The notes under the pieces are model-generated. The model was not told where the DNA came from, did not search any database, and was given only the letters and a program-made list of their open reading frames with translations. A DNA stretch of 64,000 nucleotides from Haliscomenobacter sp033763495 (GTDB taxonomy: Bacteria > Bacteroidota > Bacteroidia > Chitinophagales > Saprospiraceae): the NCBI RefSeq assembly GCF_033763495.1, contig NZ_JANRKL010000177.1, positions 52,059-116,058 of the forward strand. Direction: 5' to 3'. The translations under genes were made by a program, and so were the position numbers. Shown here one piece after another: positions 34,519 through 43,810 of this stretch (position 1 is the first letter of the stretch; each line of letters opens with the position of its first letter).

Positions 34519-36604
34519 GGTATTCAGTTTTTGGGAATGGAAAATGGATTTCAACGCGGGTGCCAGTGTTCGTTCCACCCTTGGCCAGGTCAACTATGTT
34601 TATGCTTGCATCCTGATTAAAACGTTCATTGAACAATTTGAGGCGGTCGGCACACAAGCCCATGCCAACGCCTGAACTGGCCAGAGAAAGTTCTCTGCCG
34701 TTTTCAGCACTGGCCTCGCGCCCAATCCCATTGTCTTCGATGCTGAGTAAGACTGTAGATTCAGCATTCTTGGTCACTGCAATCACCAGGGCTTGATGCG
34801 GAGAATTGTCCTTAAACGCATGTTTGATGGCATTTTCGGCATAGGGTTGCAACAAAAGTGGGGGCAACTGGATGGCATCGAGGTCGATGTCGGGGTCCAA
34901 TTCAAAAACGACCTTGAAGCGATCCCGAAAACGCAGTTGTTCCAGGTCGAGGTACAATTTGAGCAAATCCAGCTCTTCCCGCAGAGAAATGGTCGATTTT
35001 TCGGTCAATTCAAAAATCTGCCCCAATAATATGCCTAGTTTGGACAAGTACAAACTGGCGTCCCCAGCCTTGTCGCGGGCAATGAGATTGCGAATGGAAT
35101 TGATACAATTGGCTACAAAATGGGGTTTGAGTTGTTCGCGTAGGGCCAGCAATTCCGTCTCGGCCAGAGCTTGCTGCCTTTGCGTATTGATGACCTTGAG
35201 CTGCTGTTGAATCAGGCCTTCACTTTGTTTCTGTAGCTCCAATTTTCTTTGATCCAGTTCCAGTTTTTTGGCTAGGCTGAGTGTCTTGGCGTGTTTGGCG
35301 TTTTCTTTGGCCGTTTTTAAGGCGAGGTTCTGTGCTTCGTTGCGGTCGCGCAAAATGCTATGGTGCCGAAAACTCAGCGCAACCGCCAGGCAAAGTACAT
35401 CCACTACAATGGCCAGATGCAGCGGCATGTCTCCGATGTGCAAAAAAGTCAATGGGCTTTCTCCCCCCAGGCGGGTCCCAATGAAATTGCCCAGAATGGT
35501 ACCCACTGCGGCCAAAAACGAACCAAACAAAACCCAGCCTACCATTACCCCCAATTTGCGTTGGTACAACTTGACAAAATTCCAGATCCAAAAGATGGCC
35601 AAAGGGGCCAAAACAGCCTGCATAAAATCCAGGCGCTCCCAATACACCTTGGTCAGGTAGTGCACCGGGATCAGGCAAACCAGGATCACATTGCTCCAAA
35701 TGATGAATTTTTCCAACCATCTCAAGTGTACCCGGTCGCGCAGCAAGTAATAAATGAAAATTTGGTAAGCCACAAAAGAAAGCAAATAAGCCGGAGCACG
35801 CAGGTGTTCCCACCACCAGGAAGTGGCTGGGAAATACAAGCCCAGATCGAGAAAGGGGTTGATTTTTTCCAGTCGGCGAAAAATCAAAAACCACATCAAA
35901 CTCAAATAAATCACGTAGTAAATGAAAGCCACATCGCGCTGTTGCAGGTATTGAATAATCCCCAACAACATCGAAAAACTTAAAAAACTCAACAGGGCTA
36001 CATAAAACATCAGGTAGTGTAGTGCAGGTACGCTGGTAAGTTCCTGGTAACCTTGAGCACTGTACAATTGGAATTGGTGTTTTTTGGCCACCTTGCACAC
36101 CACAAAAACGGTGTCATTTTGTAAAGGTGGCACCACCAACAGGACCTTGCCCTCCTCAGGGCGGTAGACCAGTCCCTGATAAGATTGCTGATTCCAACTG
36201 CTGATTTCATTGTAAAAATGGGTGGATCGGCCATTTTCGCGCCGAATCATTCCAAATTTCAACTTGGTCTTGAGGGTAGGAAGGGGAAAAATGAGCCGTG
36301 CCGTATCCTGCCCAGGATTGTGCAACACAAAAACGCTCAACACACTTTTGCCGTCGGCAGGGAATTGTTCGGTCTGCGCTTGAGGCAAATGGGCATTGGC
36401 CAGGTACCATTCCCGGATAGATGAGGCATTGGCTTTGAGATCAACAGGGTAATTGAGCACCAGAGGCTGGAAATGATAGCCCAGGGCCTCATTGGTCAAG
36501 GGCCGTTCCAAAACCGCCCGCACATTTACCTGCGGCTGGGCTGACAAGAACTGGGCCAACCCGCAAAGGCAAAAACAAAGCAGCCATGGACTAGGGCCTT
36601 TCAT
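34493..36604 (-). CDS. 7TM sensor histidine kinase, LytS-like (pair 3)
   Basis: 703 residues. Signal peptide (1-22), an extracellular beta domain (about 25-190) and seven membrane helices (about 196-425) give the 7TMR-DISM layout. A coiled coil (about 430-485) leads to the His_kinase domain with His495. The phosphoacceptor box reads LKPHFVANCINSIRNL instead of the usual LNPHFLFN, but the His is kept. PYAENAIKHAF (N-box), IEDNGIGREAS and SGVGMGLCADRLKLFN are intact, so it should be active. It is coupled to the regulator gene at 33787 and preceded on the same strand by a degenerate relative. Confidence 0.91.
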   Translation of the reverse strand: MKGPSPWLLCFCLCGLAQFLSAQPQVNVRAVLERPLTNEALGYHFQPLVLNYPVDLKANASSIREWYLANAHLPQAQTEQFPADGKSVLSVFVLHNPGQDTARLIFPLPTLKTKLKFGMIRRENGRSTHFYNEISSWNQQSYQGLVYRPEEGKVLLVVPPLQNDTVFVVCKVAKKHQFQLYSAQGYQELTSVPALHYLMFYVALLSFLSFSMLLGIIQYLQQRDVAFIYYVIYLSLMWFLIFRRLEKINPFLDLGLYFPATSWWWEHLRAPAYLLSFVAYQIFIYYLLRDRVHLRWLEKFIIWSNVILVCLIPVHYLTKVYWERLDFMQAVLAPLAIFWIWNFVKLYQRKLGVMVGWVLFGSFLAAVGTILGNFIGTRLGGESPLTFLHIGDMPLHLAIVVDVLCLAVALSFRHHSILRDRNEAQNLALKTAKENAKHAKTLSLAKKLELDQRKLELQKQSEGLIQQQLKVINTQRQQALAETELLALREQLKPHFVANCINSIRNLIARDKAGDASLYLSKLGILLGQIFELTEKSTISLREELDLLKLYLDLEQLRFRDRFKVVFELDPDIDLDAIQLPPLLLQPYAENAIKHAFKDNSPHQALVIAVTKNAESTVLLSIEDNGIGREASAENGRELSLASSGVGMGLCADRLKLFNERFNQDASINIVDLAKGGTNTGTRVEIHFPFPKTEYHDDQNHIG

Positions 36605-36701
36605 AGTGTATATTTTTAAGCTATGCTACGCATTTTGGAGCGTTCGTTTTTGGTTCTTTTAACAAACACATCCTTTTGTTGAATAAATCCCCACGATCAT
36701 C

Positions 36702-38696
36702 TCACGGTTGTTTTTTGTGGATGGTCACCGTCCAGCCTCCACTGCTTTCCTGCAGTACTCCACTAAAATCCGTACCCAGGTTGTAGTTTTTTAATTGCTC
36801 CTGTGCATCCATCCAAATCTCAGGCTGGACTTTGGAGAGTTCAAAACCTGGGTTATTGCTTTCTAAACTGACTTTCACCCAATCATCTGCTTCCTCCTGC
36901 ACCAAACGTGGCCAGGGCTTACCTACTGGCAAGGATTTGGCGCTGTGGTACAACAAAGATAAAAACAACAAAGAAGGGCAATGCCATTGGGGTTGCACCG
37001 CTGATTCGGGTAATTCGATGGCAAAATCATTGAGTTGCACCAGTCGTTTGCAAAGTTCTAACTCCCTTTGAATAGCCATTTTGGGTTCCGCCGCAAAAAA
37101 CAATAAGTCACGCACGAAGCCACCAAAGCGGGTAAGCTGTTCGTCGGCAGCTTGTACCTGGTCGTTGGCCAGGTGTTGATTGAGTTGCAGCAGAATATCA
37201 TCACTGGTTTTGGCCAAAAAACCATAGCGGAGCGTGCGCAATTGTAAGCGTTTATAGGCTAATTCGCGTTGGTTTTTGGAGTCCAGTTGCTGATTGTTGA
37301 CAATTTTTTCTTCCTGAATGGCCAGTTGACGTTTCACCTTAGCTAGTTCCTGTTCCAACTCTACCTGCAAGCGGCGCTCGTGAATATGTCTTCGCTCCAG
37401 GGCCTTGGTTTCCCGCTCCCGGAAAGCCAGGTGTTCTTGCAACCAGTTTTTTTCCTGTTCACCCAAACTCAGCAAAAAGAATACACTTTCCAAAAGGCCA
37501 CCTATTCCAATGGGCAAAAAGCCCAATTCCACACCTTGGACACTACTCAAGAGTTTTTCGAAAAAAGTAAAAGCCAGCAAGGAAAGAAAAAAACCTGCAA
37601 TCAGGGCAAAAGCACTACGCAGAATAAATTGGGTTGGAGCATAATTGACCTTGCTCAAAAACCAGATGGCACGCATGCTGAACAACACCACAAACCAAAG
37701 AAACAGGTAAAATAAAACCCAGCTGAGGTAGAGCTGCTTGAACCAAAGCAGCAGCAGGTCAAGTAGAAAATAGCCCACTAAAAAAAGTTGGGCCCGTTCC
37801 TGGATGCTTTCAAACCACTCCGCACCAACCCGCTTTTTTACAAAAGAATAAATAAACTGCAGGTAGGTAAAAAAGATAGCCACTAGAAGCCCGGCTTTGG
37901 TATAATTCCAATCGACCCAGGGCGCCTGGGCGCTTTCCAGTGCATTGTGATCGATGATTTCCTGGAAGAAATAAAGCGCGAGGCTCCATTTAAAGGCCAT
38001 GTACCATCCAAACAGTTCGCGTCGGCGAGAGAGGAAAAAAATGGAACTCACGATGGCCAGCGTAAAAAACAAACTGATGAACAGGGTTTGGCCAAAGGCC
38101 AGGTTTTTCAGTTTGGTAGCCTGAGCCACCTTGAAAACATCCAGATTCCAGAGGGTTGGTGCAAGGTCCAAACCCAGGCGATTGTCTTTGATTAAAAGGT
38201 AAAAAATAAGCGTTTTCCCTTTGGGCAAGGTGTAGCGGTACACTTGATTGGCCGCCAGGTTAAAGCCGATGTTTTGTTGTTTATGGGCCCGAGGTTTGGG
38301 CAGAAGATAAGTGCGCCGATCCACCTCAACCCAGGCATTTTTGATAAAAGCTTGTTCAATGCCCAGTGCAAAGTCGCGCCCACTGCGGTTTTCCACCCGA
38401 AAGGCTAGCCAATATTCATACAAACCTCGTTGAAATTTGCCCTGAGGCTCAAAATGACCAGGGCCCTCCAGGGCCAATCCCTGCCCTTCGCGGAGTCGGG
38501 TCTGTGCCAGCGGAAAGGGGATGGAGCTGGAGGAAGCCAATATGCGCAACTCCGGGCCCAGGCGGCAGGAATCAAAATCGGAACGAATGGCACAAGCTTC
38601 CAAATAGGCCGGGCCTTGTGCAGCAAGGGTAGCACAGCAAAAGCAATACAGCATCAGGGTGTTCAGGCGTTGTAGGTTTATTTTTGCTGCTTTCAT
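36702..38696 (-). CDS. 7TM protein with degenerate histidine-kinase-like C-terminus
   Basis: 664 residues. It has the same layout as the kinase at 34493: signal peptide, extracellular beta domain (to about 195), about seven membrane helices (200-400), long coiled coil (405-485) and a C-terminal domain. At the place of the phosphoacceptor box it reads LRTLRYGFLAKTSDDILLQL, so the His is missing (Gly492). The N-box position reads LLFLSLLYHSAKSLP without the Asn, and no glycine-rich ATP lid is seen. It should therefore bind no ATP and not autophosphorylate. Its frame is intact over 2 kb, which argues against decay. It lies 97 nt upstream of the kinase gene on the same strand, so it may be a co-sensor or dimer partner. 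Confidence 0.82.
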   Translation of the reverse strand: MKAAKINLQRLNTLMLYCFCCATLAAQGPAYLEACAIRSDFDSCRLGPELRILASSSSIPFPLAQTRLREGQGLALEGPGHFEPQGKFQRGLYEYWLAFRVENRSGRDFALGIEQAFIKNAWVEVDRRTYLLPKPRAHKQQNIGFNLAANQVYRYTLPKGKTLIFYLLIKDNRLGLDLAPTLWNLDVFKVAQATKLKNLAFGQTLFISLFFTLAIVSSIFFLSRRRELFGWYMAFKWSLALYFFQEIIDHNALESAQAPWVDWNYTKAGLLVAIFFTYLQFIYSFVKKRVGAEWFESIQERAQLFLVGYFLLDLLLLWFKQLYLSWVLFYLFLWFVVLFSMRAIWFLSKVNYAPTQFILRSAFALIAGFFLSLLAFTFFEKLLSSVQGVELGFLPIGIGGLLESVFFLLSLGEQEKNWLQEHLAFRERETKALERRHIHERRLQVELEQELAKVKRQLAIQEEKIVNNQQLDSKNQRELAYKRLQLRTLRYGFLAKTSDDILLQLNQHLANDQVQAADEQLTRFGGFVRDLLFFAAEPKMAIQRELELCKRLVQLNDFAIELPESAVQPQWHCPSLLFLSLLYHSAKSLPVGKPWPRLVQEEADDWVKVSLESNNPGFELSKVQPEIWMDAQEQLKNYNLGTDFSGVLQESSGGWTVTIHKKQP

Positions 38697-38862
38697 CAGG
38701 TACTGTGGGTGAATATTACGGCAAAAGATACTGAAAATTGGGGATATTCCATTCAGGGCGATAAAATACTGGGATTTCTATCCTGAAAGCTGTATTTTTG
38801 GAAAATCTACATAAGTCCTTAAAATTGAGTAAAATTTAAGCAGAAAAAAGAGGTATTTTTCT

Positions 38863-38870
38863 TATCTTTG
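38863..38870 (+). promoter_or_regulatory. -7 element for der
   Basis: TATCTTTG matches the Bacteroidota TAnnTTTG box, 27 nt upstream of the der ATG. No clear -33 TTTG is present at the standard spacing. Confidence 0.5.
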
Positions 38871-38896
38871 CCGCCTTTTCTGAATCCATTGTTATT

Positions 38897-40204
38897 ATGA
38901 GCAGCAACATCGTCGCGATAGTAGGGCGTCCCAACGTCGGTAAATCTACTTTTTTTAACCGCTTGATTGGGGAACGCCAATCTATTGTGGATGACATTTC
39001 CGGCGTTACCCGGGATCGACAATATGGCAGTAGTTATTGGAACAATAAAAACTTTACCGTAGTAGATACGGGTGGTTTTGTCCAACACTCTGAGGATGTA
39101 TTTGAGGCCGCCATCCGCGAACAGGTCAAAATTGCCATTGAAGAAGCCACGGTGATCATTTTTATGGTGGATGTTACCACCGGAATCACCGATCTGGACG
39201 ACCAGGTAGCGGACCTCTTGCGCCGCAGCAAAAAGCCCGTTTTTTTGGTGGTCAACAAGGTGGACAACGGCCAACGTTTATTTGAAGCCAATGAATTTTG
39301 GAGCCTCGGTTTTGAAAATACCTTTTTCCTGAGTTCGCTCACGGGTAGTGGCAGCGGCGAAATTTTGGACGCCGTGGCCGAGCACCTGAGTGCGGACGAA
39401 CTTCCCAACGAAAACAGCCTGCCTCGATTTGCCATTGTTGGACAACCCAACGTAGGTAAATCCTCACTGACCAATGCTCTCCTCGGGGTAGAACGCAACC
39501 TGGTCACCGATATAGCTGGCACCACACGTGATTCCATCAATGCCGTATATTCCAAATTTGACAAGGAATTTATTCTGGTAGATACGGCCGGGATTCGGAA
39601 AAAAGCCAAGGTGCACGAAAACCTGGAGTTTTACTCAGTAATGCGGGCCATCAAAGCCCTTGAAGAGTGTGACGTATGTATCCTGATGATCGATGCCCAA
39701 ACCGGGTTGGAGGCTCAGGACCAGGCCATTTTCCGCCTGGCACAACGCCGCAACAAAGGGATTGTCATTTTGGTCAACAAATGGGACCTGGTTGAAAAAG
39801 AAACCAATACCGCCCGGGATTATGAAAAGGTGATCAAAGAACGGATTGCTCCATTTACCGATGTACCCGTTATTTTTATTTCTGTATTGGACAAAACCCG
39901 GATTTTTCGGGCGGTTGAAGCGGCGCTTGAAGTGTATGAAAACCGCAACCGCAAGGTAAAAACCTCAGAATTGAACGAACTGCTTCTGGATGTGATTGAA
40001 AAAACGCCTCCACCTGCACACCGCGGCAAGTTCATCAAAATCAAATACATCACCCAATTGCCACTGGCTTATCCCGCATTTATATTTTTCTGTAATTTCC
40101 CGACCCACGTCAAAGAGAATTACAAGTTTTTTCTGGAAAATCAGTTGCGGAAAAACTATAATTTTGCGGGTGTACCCATTAGTATTTTCTTCCGCAAGAA
40201 ATAA
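38897..40204 (+). CDS. der: Ribosome biogenesis GTPase Der (EngA)
   Basis: 435 residues, the usual length. Two GTPase domains: first with GRPNVGKS (10-17), DTGG (57-60) and NKVD (120-123); second with GQPNVGKS (182-189), VDTAGIRKKAKV and NKWD. The C-terminal KH-like domain runs from about 350 (ELLLDVIEKTPPPAHRGKFIKIKYITQ). It helps assemble the 50S subunit and is essential. The rfbC gene follows after 6 nt and is probably co-transcribed. Confidence 0.97.
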   Translation: MSSNIVAIVGRPNVGKSTFFNRLIGERQSIVDDISGVTRDRQYGSSYWNNKNFTVVDTGGFVQHSEDVFEAAIREQVKIAIEEATVIIFMVDVTTGITDLDDQVADLLRRSKKPVFLVVNKVDNGQRLFEANEFWSLGFENTFFLSSLTGSGSGEILDAVAEHLSADELPNENSLPRFAIVGQPNVGKSSLTNALLGVERNLVTDIAGTTRDSINAVYSKFDKEFILVDTAGIRKKAKVHENLEFYSVMRAIKALEECDVCILMIDAQTGLEAQDQAIFRLAQRRNKGIVILVNKWDLVEKETNTARDYEKVIKERIAPFTDVPVIFISVLDKTRIFRAVEAALEVYENRNRKVKTSELNELLLDVIEKTPPPAHRGKFIKIKYITQLPLAYPAFIFFCNFPTHVKENYKFFLENQLRKNYNFAGVPISIFFRKK

Positions 40205-40210
40205 TCGTTT

Positions 40211-40750
40211 ATGCCGTTTATTCCTACACCGATACCTGATCTTTTGGTATTTGAACCCCAAATTTGGGCTGACGAACGTGGTTATTTTTTCGAAGCCTTC
40301 AATGCGCAAACCTTTAAAAATGCGGGCATTGAGTCCGATTTTGTACAGGACAATCAGGCGCGATCAAGCTTTGGTGTTCTCCGAGGTCTGCATTACCAGT
40401 TGGAACCCTTTGCCCAGGCCAAACTGGTCCGGGTGCTGGAAGGCGAGGTTCTGGATGTGGTGGTGGACATCCGCCCACAGTCTCCTGCTTTCGGCCAATC
40501 GTACAGCATCCGGCTCAGCGCCGAAAACAAAAAGCAATTGTTCATTCCACGTGGGTTTGCCCATGGCTACGTTGTGCTCAGTCCTACCGCCGAGTTTTTT
40601 TACAAGTGTGATAATTTTTACTCCAAAGCACATGAAGGAGGCATTCATTACAATGATCCTCAATTAAACATCGACTGGGAAATAGACCTGAGTGAAGCCA
40701 TTCTATCCGAAAAGGATCAGGTCCTACCCTATTTTGGAGCGCATCGTTGA
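40211..40750 (+). CDS. rfbC: dTDP-4-dehydrorhamnose 3,5-epimerase
   Basis: 179 residues, full length for RmlC. The cupin barrel carries DERGYFFEAFNAQTF, the substrate-binding QDNQARSSFGVLRGLHYQ with the catalytic His, EGEVLDVVVDIRPQSP, and PRGFAHGYVVLS. It makes dTDP-4-keto-L-rhamnose for cell-surface polysaccharides. The other rml genes are not in this window. The link with der (6 nt gap) looks like chance packing rather than functional coupling. Confidence 0.95.
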   Translation: MPFIPTPIPDLLVFEPQIWADERGYFFEAFNAQTFKNAGIESDFVQDNQARSSFGVLRGLHYQLEPFAQAKLVRVLEGEVLDVVVDIRPQSPAFGQSYSIRLSAENKKQLFIPRGFAHGYVVLSPTAEFFYKCDNFYSKAHEGGIHYNDPQLNIDWEIDLSEAILSEKDQVLPYFGAHR

Positions 40751-40904
40751 GCAAATTATTCAGAAATACTTACCATTTTCTTCACTTTTTAGGCAGCATT
40801 CCTTCCTTTCGATACGTTTCTCAATTGTCGATTTACCGACCAATTTGAGTAGGCTATTGGCAGTCTGAAATAATCTTTGTAGTTTGGATAAATTTTTGTG
40901 GTCT

Positions 40905-41480
40905 ATGGAGATAGCATGGCCTGCCAACTATGGAGAAGACGATCTGATTCAAGCCTGTATCCGGCGAGAGCGTTGGGCACAACAAGCTTTGTATGAACAG
41001 TACTACGGTAAAATGATGGGCATTTGTTTGCGCTATGCAAATGGTGAAGAGGACGCCCTGGATATTTTGCACGAAGGCTTCATCAAGGTTTTTAAAAATG
41101 TGAACAAATTTCAGCCAGGTACTTCAATTACAGCCTGGATGCGGCGCATTATGGTCAACACCGCCATTGATTTTTACCGCAAAAGCATCCGCCGCCGTAC
41201 TGAAGACATTGATCAGGCCGTCCAATTAAGTGTAGAAGACGCCGATGCCGTGAGCATGTGCAGCCAACAGGAAATCCTGGAAGCGATCCAACAACTCACT
41301 CCTGCATACCGAACCGTTTTCAACCTGTACATCCTGGAAGGTTATTCCCACAAGGAAATTGGTGACCTTCTGAACATTACCGAAAGCACCTCCCGGTCTA
41401 ACCTGGTGAAGGCGCGCCTCAAACTGAAAGAGATATTGATGTCCCGCAACTACGATGAAAATGGAGCAGCCGCAATTTGA
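40905..41480 (+). CDS. ECF-type RNA polymerase sigma factor
   Basis: 191 residues from the ATG at 40905; an in-frame TTG 21 nt earlier is less likely. Region 2: DDLIQACIRRERWAQQALYEQYYGKMMGICLRYA with the DALDILHEGFIKVFKNVNKF -10-recognition helix. Region 4: LTPAYRTVFNLYILEGYSHKEIGDLLNITESTSRSNLVKARLKLKE. A typical Bacteroidota ECF sigma of the sigma-70-like group. Its end overlaps the next gene by 26 nt, implying coupled synthesis with its membrane partner. A possible promoter lies at 40857-40879 (TTGG, then AATCTTTG). Confidence 0.92.
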   Translation: MEIAWPANYGEDDLIQACIRRERWAQQALYEQYYGKMMGICLRYANGEEDALDILHEGFIKVFKNVNKFQPGTSITAWMRRIMVNTAIDFYRKSIRRRTEDIDQAVQLSVEDADAVSMCSQQEILEAIQQLTPAYRTVFNLYILEGYSHKEIGDLLNITESTSRSNLVKARLKLKEILMSRNYDENGAAAI

Positions 41481-42912
41481 CCGACTCATTCGTGAAAAAC
41501 TGGAGAACCTGAATCCGGAGTTCCGTGCCGACCATTGGCAACGGATGCAAGCCGCAATGGACTCTGATGAAGAACTGGAGCCCCTCAATGCCGCCGAATC
41601 GGCATTCGACCGGGAGGTGCTTCAACAGATGCGCCATTTCAATGTAGGTGCTACCCCCAAACATTGGGCCATCTTGCGGCGCAGGATGGAAGAAGCATTG
41701 TACATGCGCAAGCTCATCCTCGGTTCCAAGTTTGGCGAAGTTTTAGTCTTTACCCTGGCGCTTTTGCTGTTCATCCAGTTGCCACTTTCCAATCCAGAAA
41801 ACAAAGCCACTTTCCCGCAAAATCATACAAGTCCCAAGCAGCAAGCCATTGCCGGGCCTATAAATCCAAAAGCCTCAGGCACAAATGCTGGCCAGGACGG
41901 CATACCCGCATCCATCCATAAAATCAATCAAGGCAACAAAAGCCGCTACGACAACCGAGGCAGTGACGCTGTATTCTCTTACGACGCTCCCGAGGTTGAA
42001 ATTATATCCCATCCCAATCAAACGGCTCTCTCTACACTTGAGTCCGCCAACCCAACCCTGGTTGGAAAAACGCCCGAACTGGGCAACCAAAGTTTACAAG
42101 TTGAAGACACCAAACACACGGAGGCCATGTCCAACTACTATGTGTTTGGCAATCAACTGACACCTCTGGCCCAACAACGTTCCAACGCTGTGCTGGAGCG
42201 CCGCCTGAGTATTTTTGAAGCCAATGCGCTCAAGCCCTTCCGCAAAAAGACCCTTCTGAGTGCCGCGATGTTTGGTGGTTCTGACTACAACCAAATCATC
42301 ACACCAGCGAATGAAGAAACCCGTACGGATGCTTTTAGCCGTTATGCTCTGGGCTACGGCGGCGGGATTCTTTTTTCGGCAGAAAGAGGCCGTTGGGAAT
42401 TGGGAACGGGTTTGATTTATGCTGCCAAACCTTACAATCCACGCCAGATCGTCAAATACCAGGGCAGCTTGGATCAAGGCTATACAGCAGCCTCATTCAA
42501 TCAGGTGGCCCTCGACATCATCAACATTCCTTTCCACGCCCGCTATAATTTCTTCCTGCACAAACGTTCGCGTTTGTATGCTGTGGTTGGTGGTTCCTTG
42601 CAGGTGGCTGCTTCGGCTTCCTATTTTATCACCACTTCCTCATCGGGCCCACAAAAACCGGAAATGCGGGATGCTCCATTTGACAACACCTCGGGAGGAA
42701 TTCTGGAAGGTGGTTCGGTGAAGGAGAATGGCTACATTACGGGGAACCTGGGTTTGGGCGTGGAACACTTCATGAGCGATCGCTGGAGTTTGTTCGCGCA
42801 ACCCACCTATCAACACTCCCTGGGCCATTTTTCGGATGGATTTGGACCTAGCCGCGACCGCATCAATACGCTGTCACTCTGGATGGGTATCCGGGTGAGA
42901 ATTCTTGAATAA
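41455..42912 (+). CDS. Membrane protein: anti-sigma-like N-terminus, one TM helix, outer-membrane-barrel-like C-terminus
   Basis: 485 residues. The N-terminal 90 residues are cytoplasmic and helical with two similar segments (FRADHWQRMQAAMDSD and ATPKHWAILRRRMEEAL). A membrane helix follows at about 94-110 (GEVLVFTLALLLFIQLP), then a Ser/Asn/Thr-rich linker to about 230. The last 250 residues resemble a small outer-membrane beta-barrel (YALGYGGGILFSAERGRWELGTGLIYAA, RARYNF-like strands, ending in a Phe/Leu/Arg-rich last strand SLWMGIRVRILE). It overlaps the ECF sigma gene by 26 nt, the position of an anti-sigma factor. Combining a cytoplasmic sigma-binding region with a barrel-like sensor in one chain is unusual. 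The stop overlaps the converging hydrolase gene by 39 nt. Confidence 0.75.
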   Translation: MKMEQPQFDRLIREKLENLNPEFRADHWQRMQAAMDSDEELEPLNAAESAFDREVLQQMRHFNVGATPKHWAILRRRMEEALYMRKLILGSKFGEVLVFTLALLLFIQLPLSNPENKATFPQNHTSPKQQAIAGPINPKASGTNAGQDGIPASIHKINQGNKSRYDNRGSDAVFSYDAPEVEIISHPNQTALSTLESANPTLVGKTPELGNQSLQVEDTKHTEAMSNYYVFGNQLTPLAQQRSNAVLERRLSIFEANALKPFRKKTLLSAAMFGGSDYNQIITPANEETRTDAFSRYALGYGGGILFSAERGRWELGTGLIYAAKPYNPRQIVKYQGSLDQGYTAASFNQVALDIINIPFHARYNFFLHKRSRLYAVVGGSLQVAASASYFITTSSSGPQKPEMRDAPFDNTSGGILEGGSVKENGYITGNLGLGVEHFMSDRWSLFAQPTYQHSLGHFSDGFGPSRDRINTLSLWMGIRVRILE

Positions 42913-43710
42913 ATTTGGTGCCCAATGGGGCAAAACAGAGGCATGAAACAAATCATGCCCGGCTTCGGCAATGCTCGTCCATTGCAGTTGGGTAATTTGT
43001 TGGGTGAGGTAAACAAATGAAGAAGGCGGGATCACTGCATCGCGTTCACCAGTGATGAGCAGCAAATTTTGGGCTGGCGTTTTGGCTAAAAAAGAACAGC
43101 TTGATTGTATGCTGGGAAAAGTCGCCGCGAAAAGCCAAATGCCTTTCAAGCGTTTGCGAGAAGCATCCGTTTGTAAATGCAGGCGCATAAACCTCAGGCT
43201 GAAACCATCCAGGAGTTTCCAATCGTACAATGTGTTTGCCCATCGCAACAACAACCTGGATTGATCCAACAATCGAGCTACCCATTTTTTTATGCCCAAG
43301 GGGAGCTGATTAAAAAAGGCATACCAACCATTTCGCGGCAAGCCATCGGGTGCCAATAAAACCAGCCGATCCCAATGCTGAGCTTCCTCTCTGGCCAGGG
43401 CCAAAGCAAGCCGGGCCCCGAAACTAAAACCAATAAGGCTGTACTTTGCTTGCTGTTTTTCTGCCAACAACAAATCAATGGCTTCCTGAAGCTCGGTGAT
43501 GGAAAAACTGTCCTGCTGCCAATCCGAAGCTCCATGCCAGGGCAAATCCAGGGCAATCAAACAGGCATCTTTGGGCAGGTAAGGAGCTAATGCTGCAAAA
43601 ACACTTCCATCTTGGGCGAAGCCGTGGAGGGCAAGCCAGAGTTGGGGGCCATTCCCGTATTGGTGGTAGGAGATGGTTCCGTGGGTAAGATGTAGTTCGT
43701 TTTTTTGCAT
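42874..43710 (-). CDS. Alpha/beta hydrolase
   Basis: 278 residues. Oxyanion segment LALHGFAQDGSVFAAL, nucleophile Ser96 in GFSFGARLAL, acid in ITGERDAVIPPSS, and His in IAEAGHDLFHASV are all present, so it should be active. A lid of about 70 residues (130-200) is rich in Trp and Arg. No signal peptide. Its last 13 codons overlap the 3' end of the gene on the other strand. The substrate is unknown. Confidence 0.85.
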   Translation of the reverse strand: MQKNELHLTHGTISYHQYGNGPQLWLALHGFAQDGSVFAALAPYLPKDACLIALDLPWHGASDWQQDSFSITELQEAIDLLLAEKQQAKYSLIGFSFGARLALALAREEAQHWDRLVLLAPDGLPRNGWYAFFNQLPLGIKKWVARLLDQSRLLLRWANTLYDWKLLDGFSLRFMRLHLQTDASRKRLKGIWLFAATFPSIQSSCSFLAKTPAQNLLLITGERDAVIPPSSFVYLTQQITQLQWTSIAEAGHDLFHASVLPHWAPNLFKNSHPDTHPE

Positions 43711-43810
43711 AAAAAATTAAGCCTGCTTTGCGAATGAAGGGCTCTACAGTTTATTCAATCATCGTTTTTAATACTGCCAAAGTAATCAATTTATTCTTAG
43801 ATTCCTTTGG

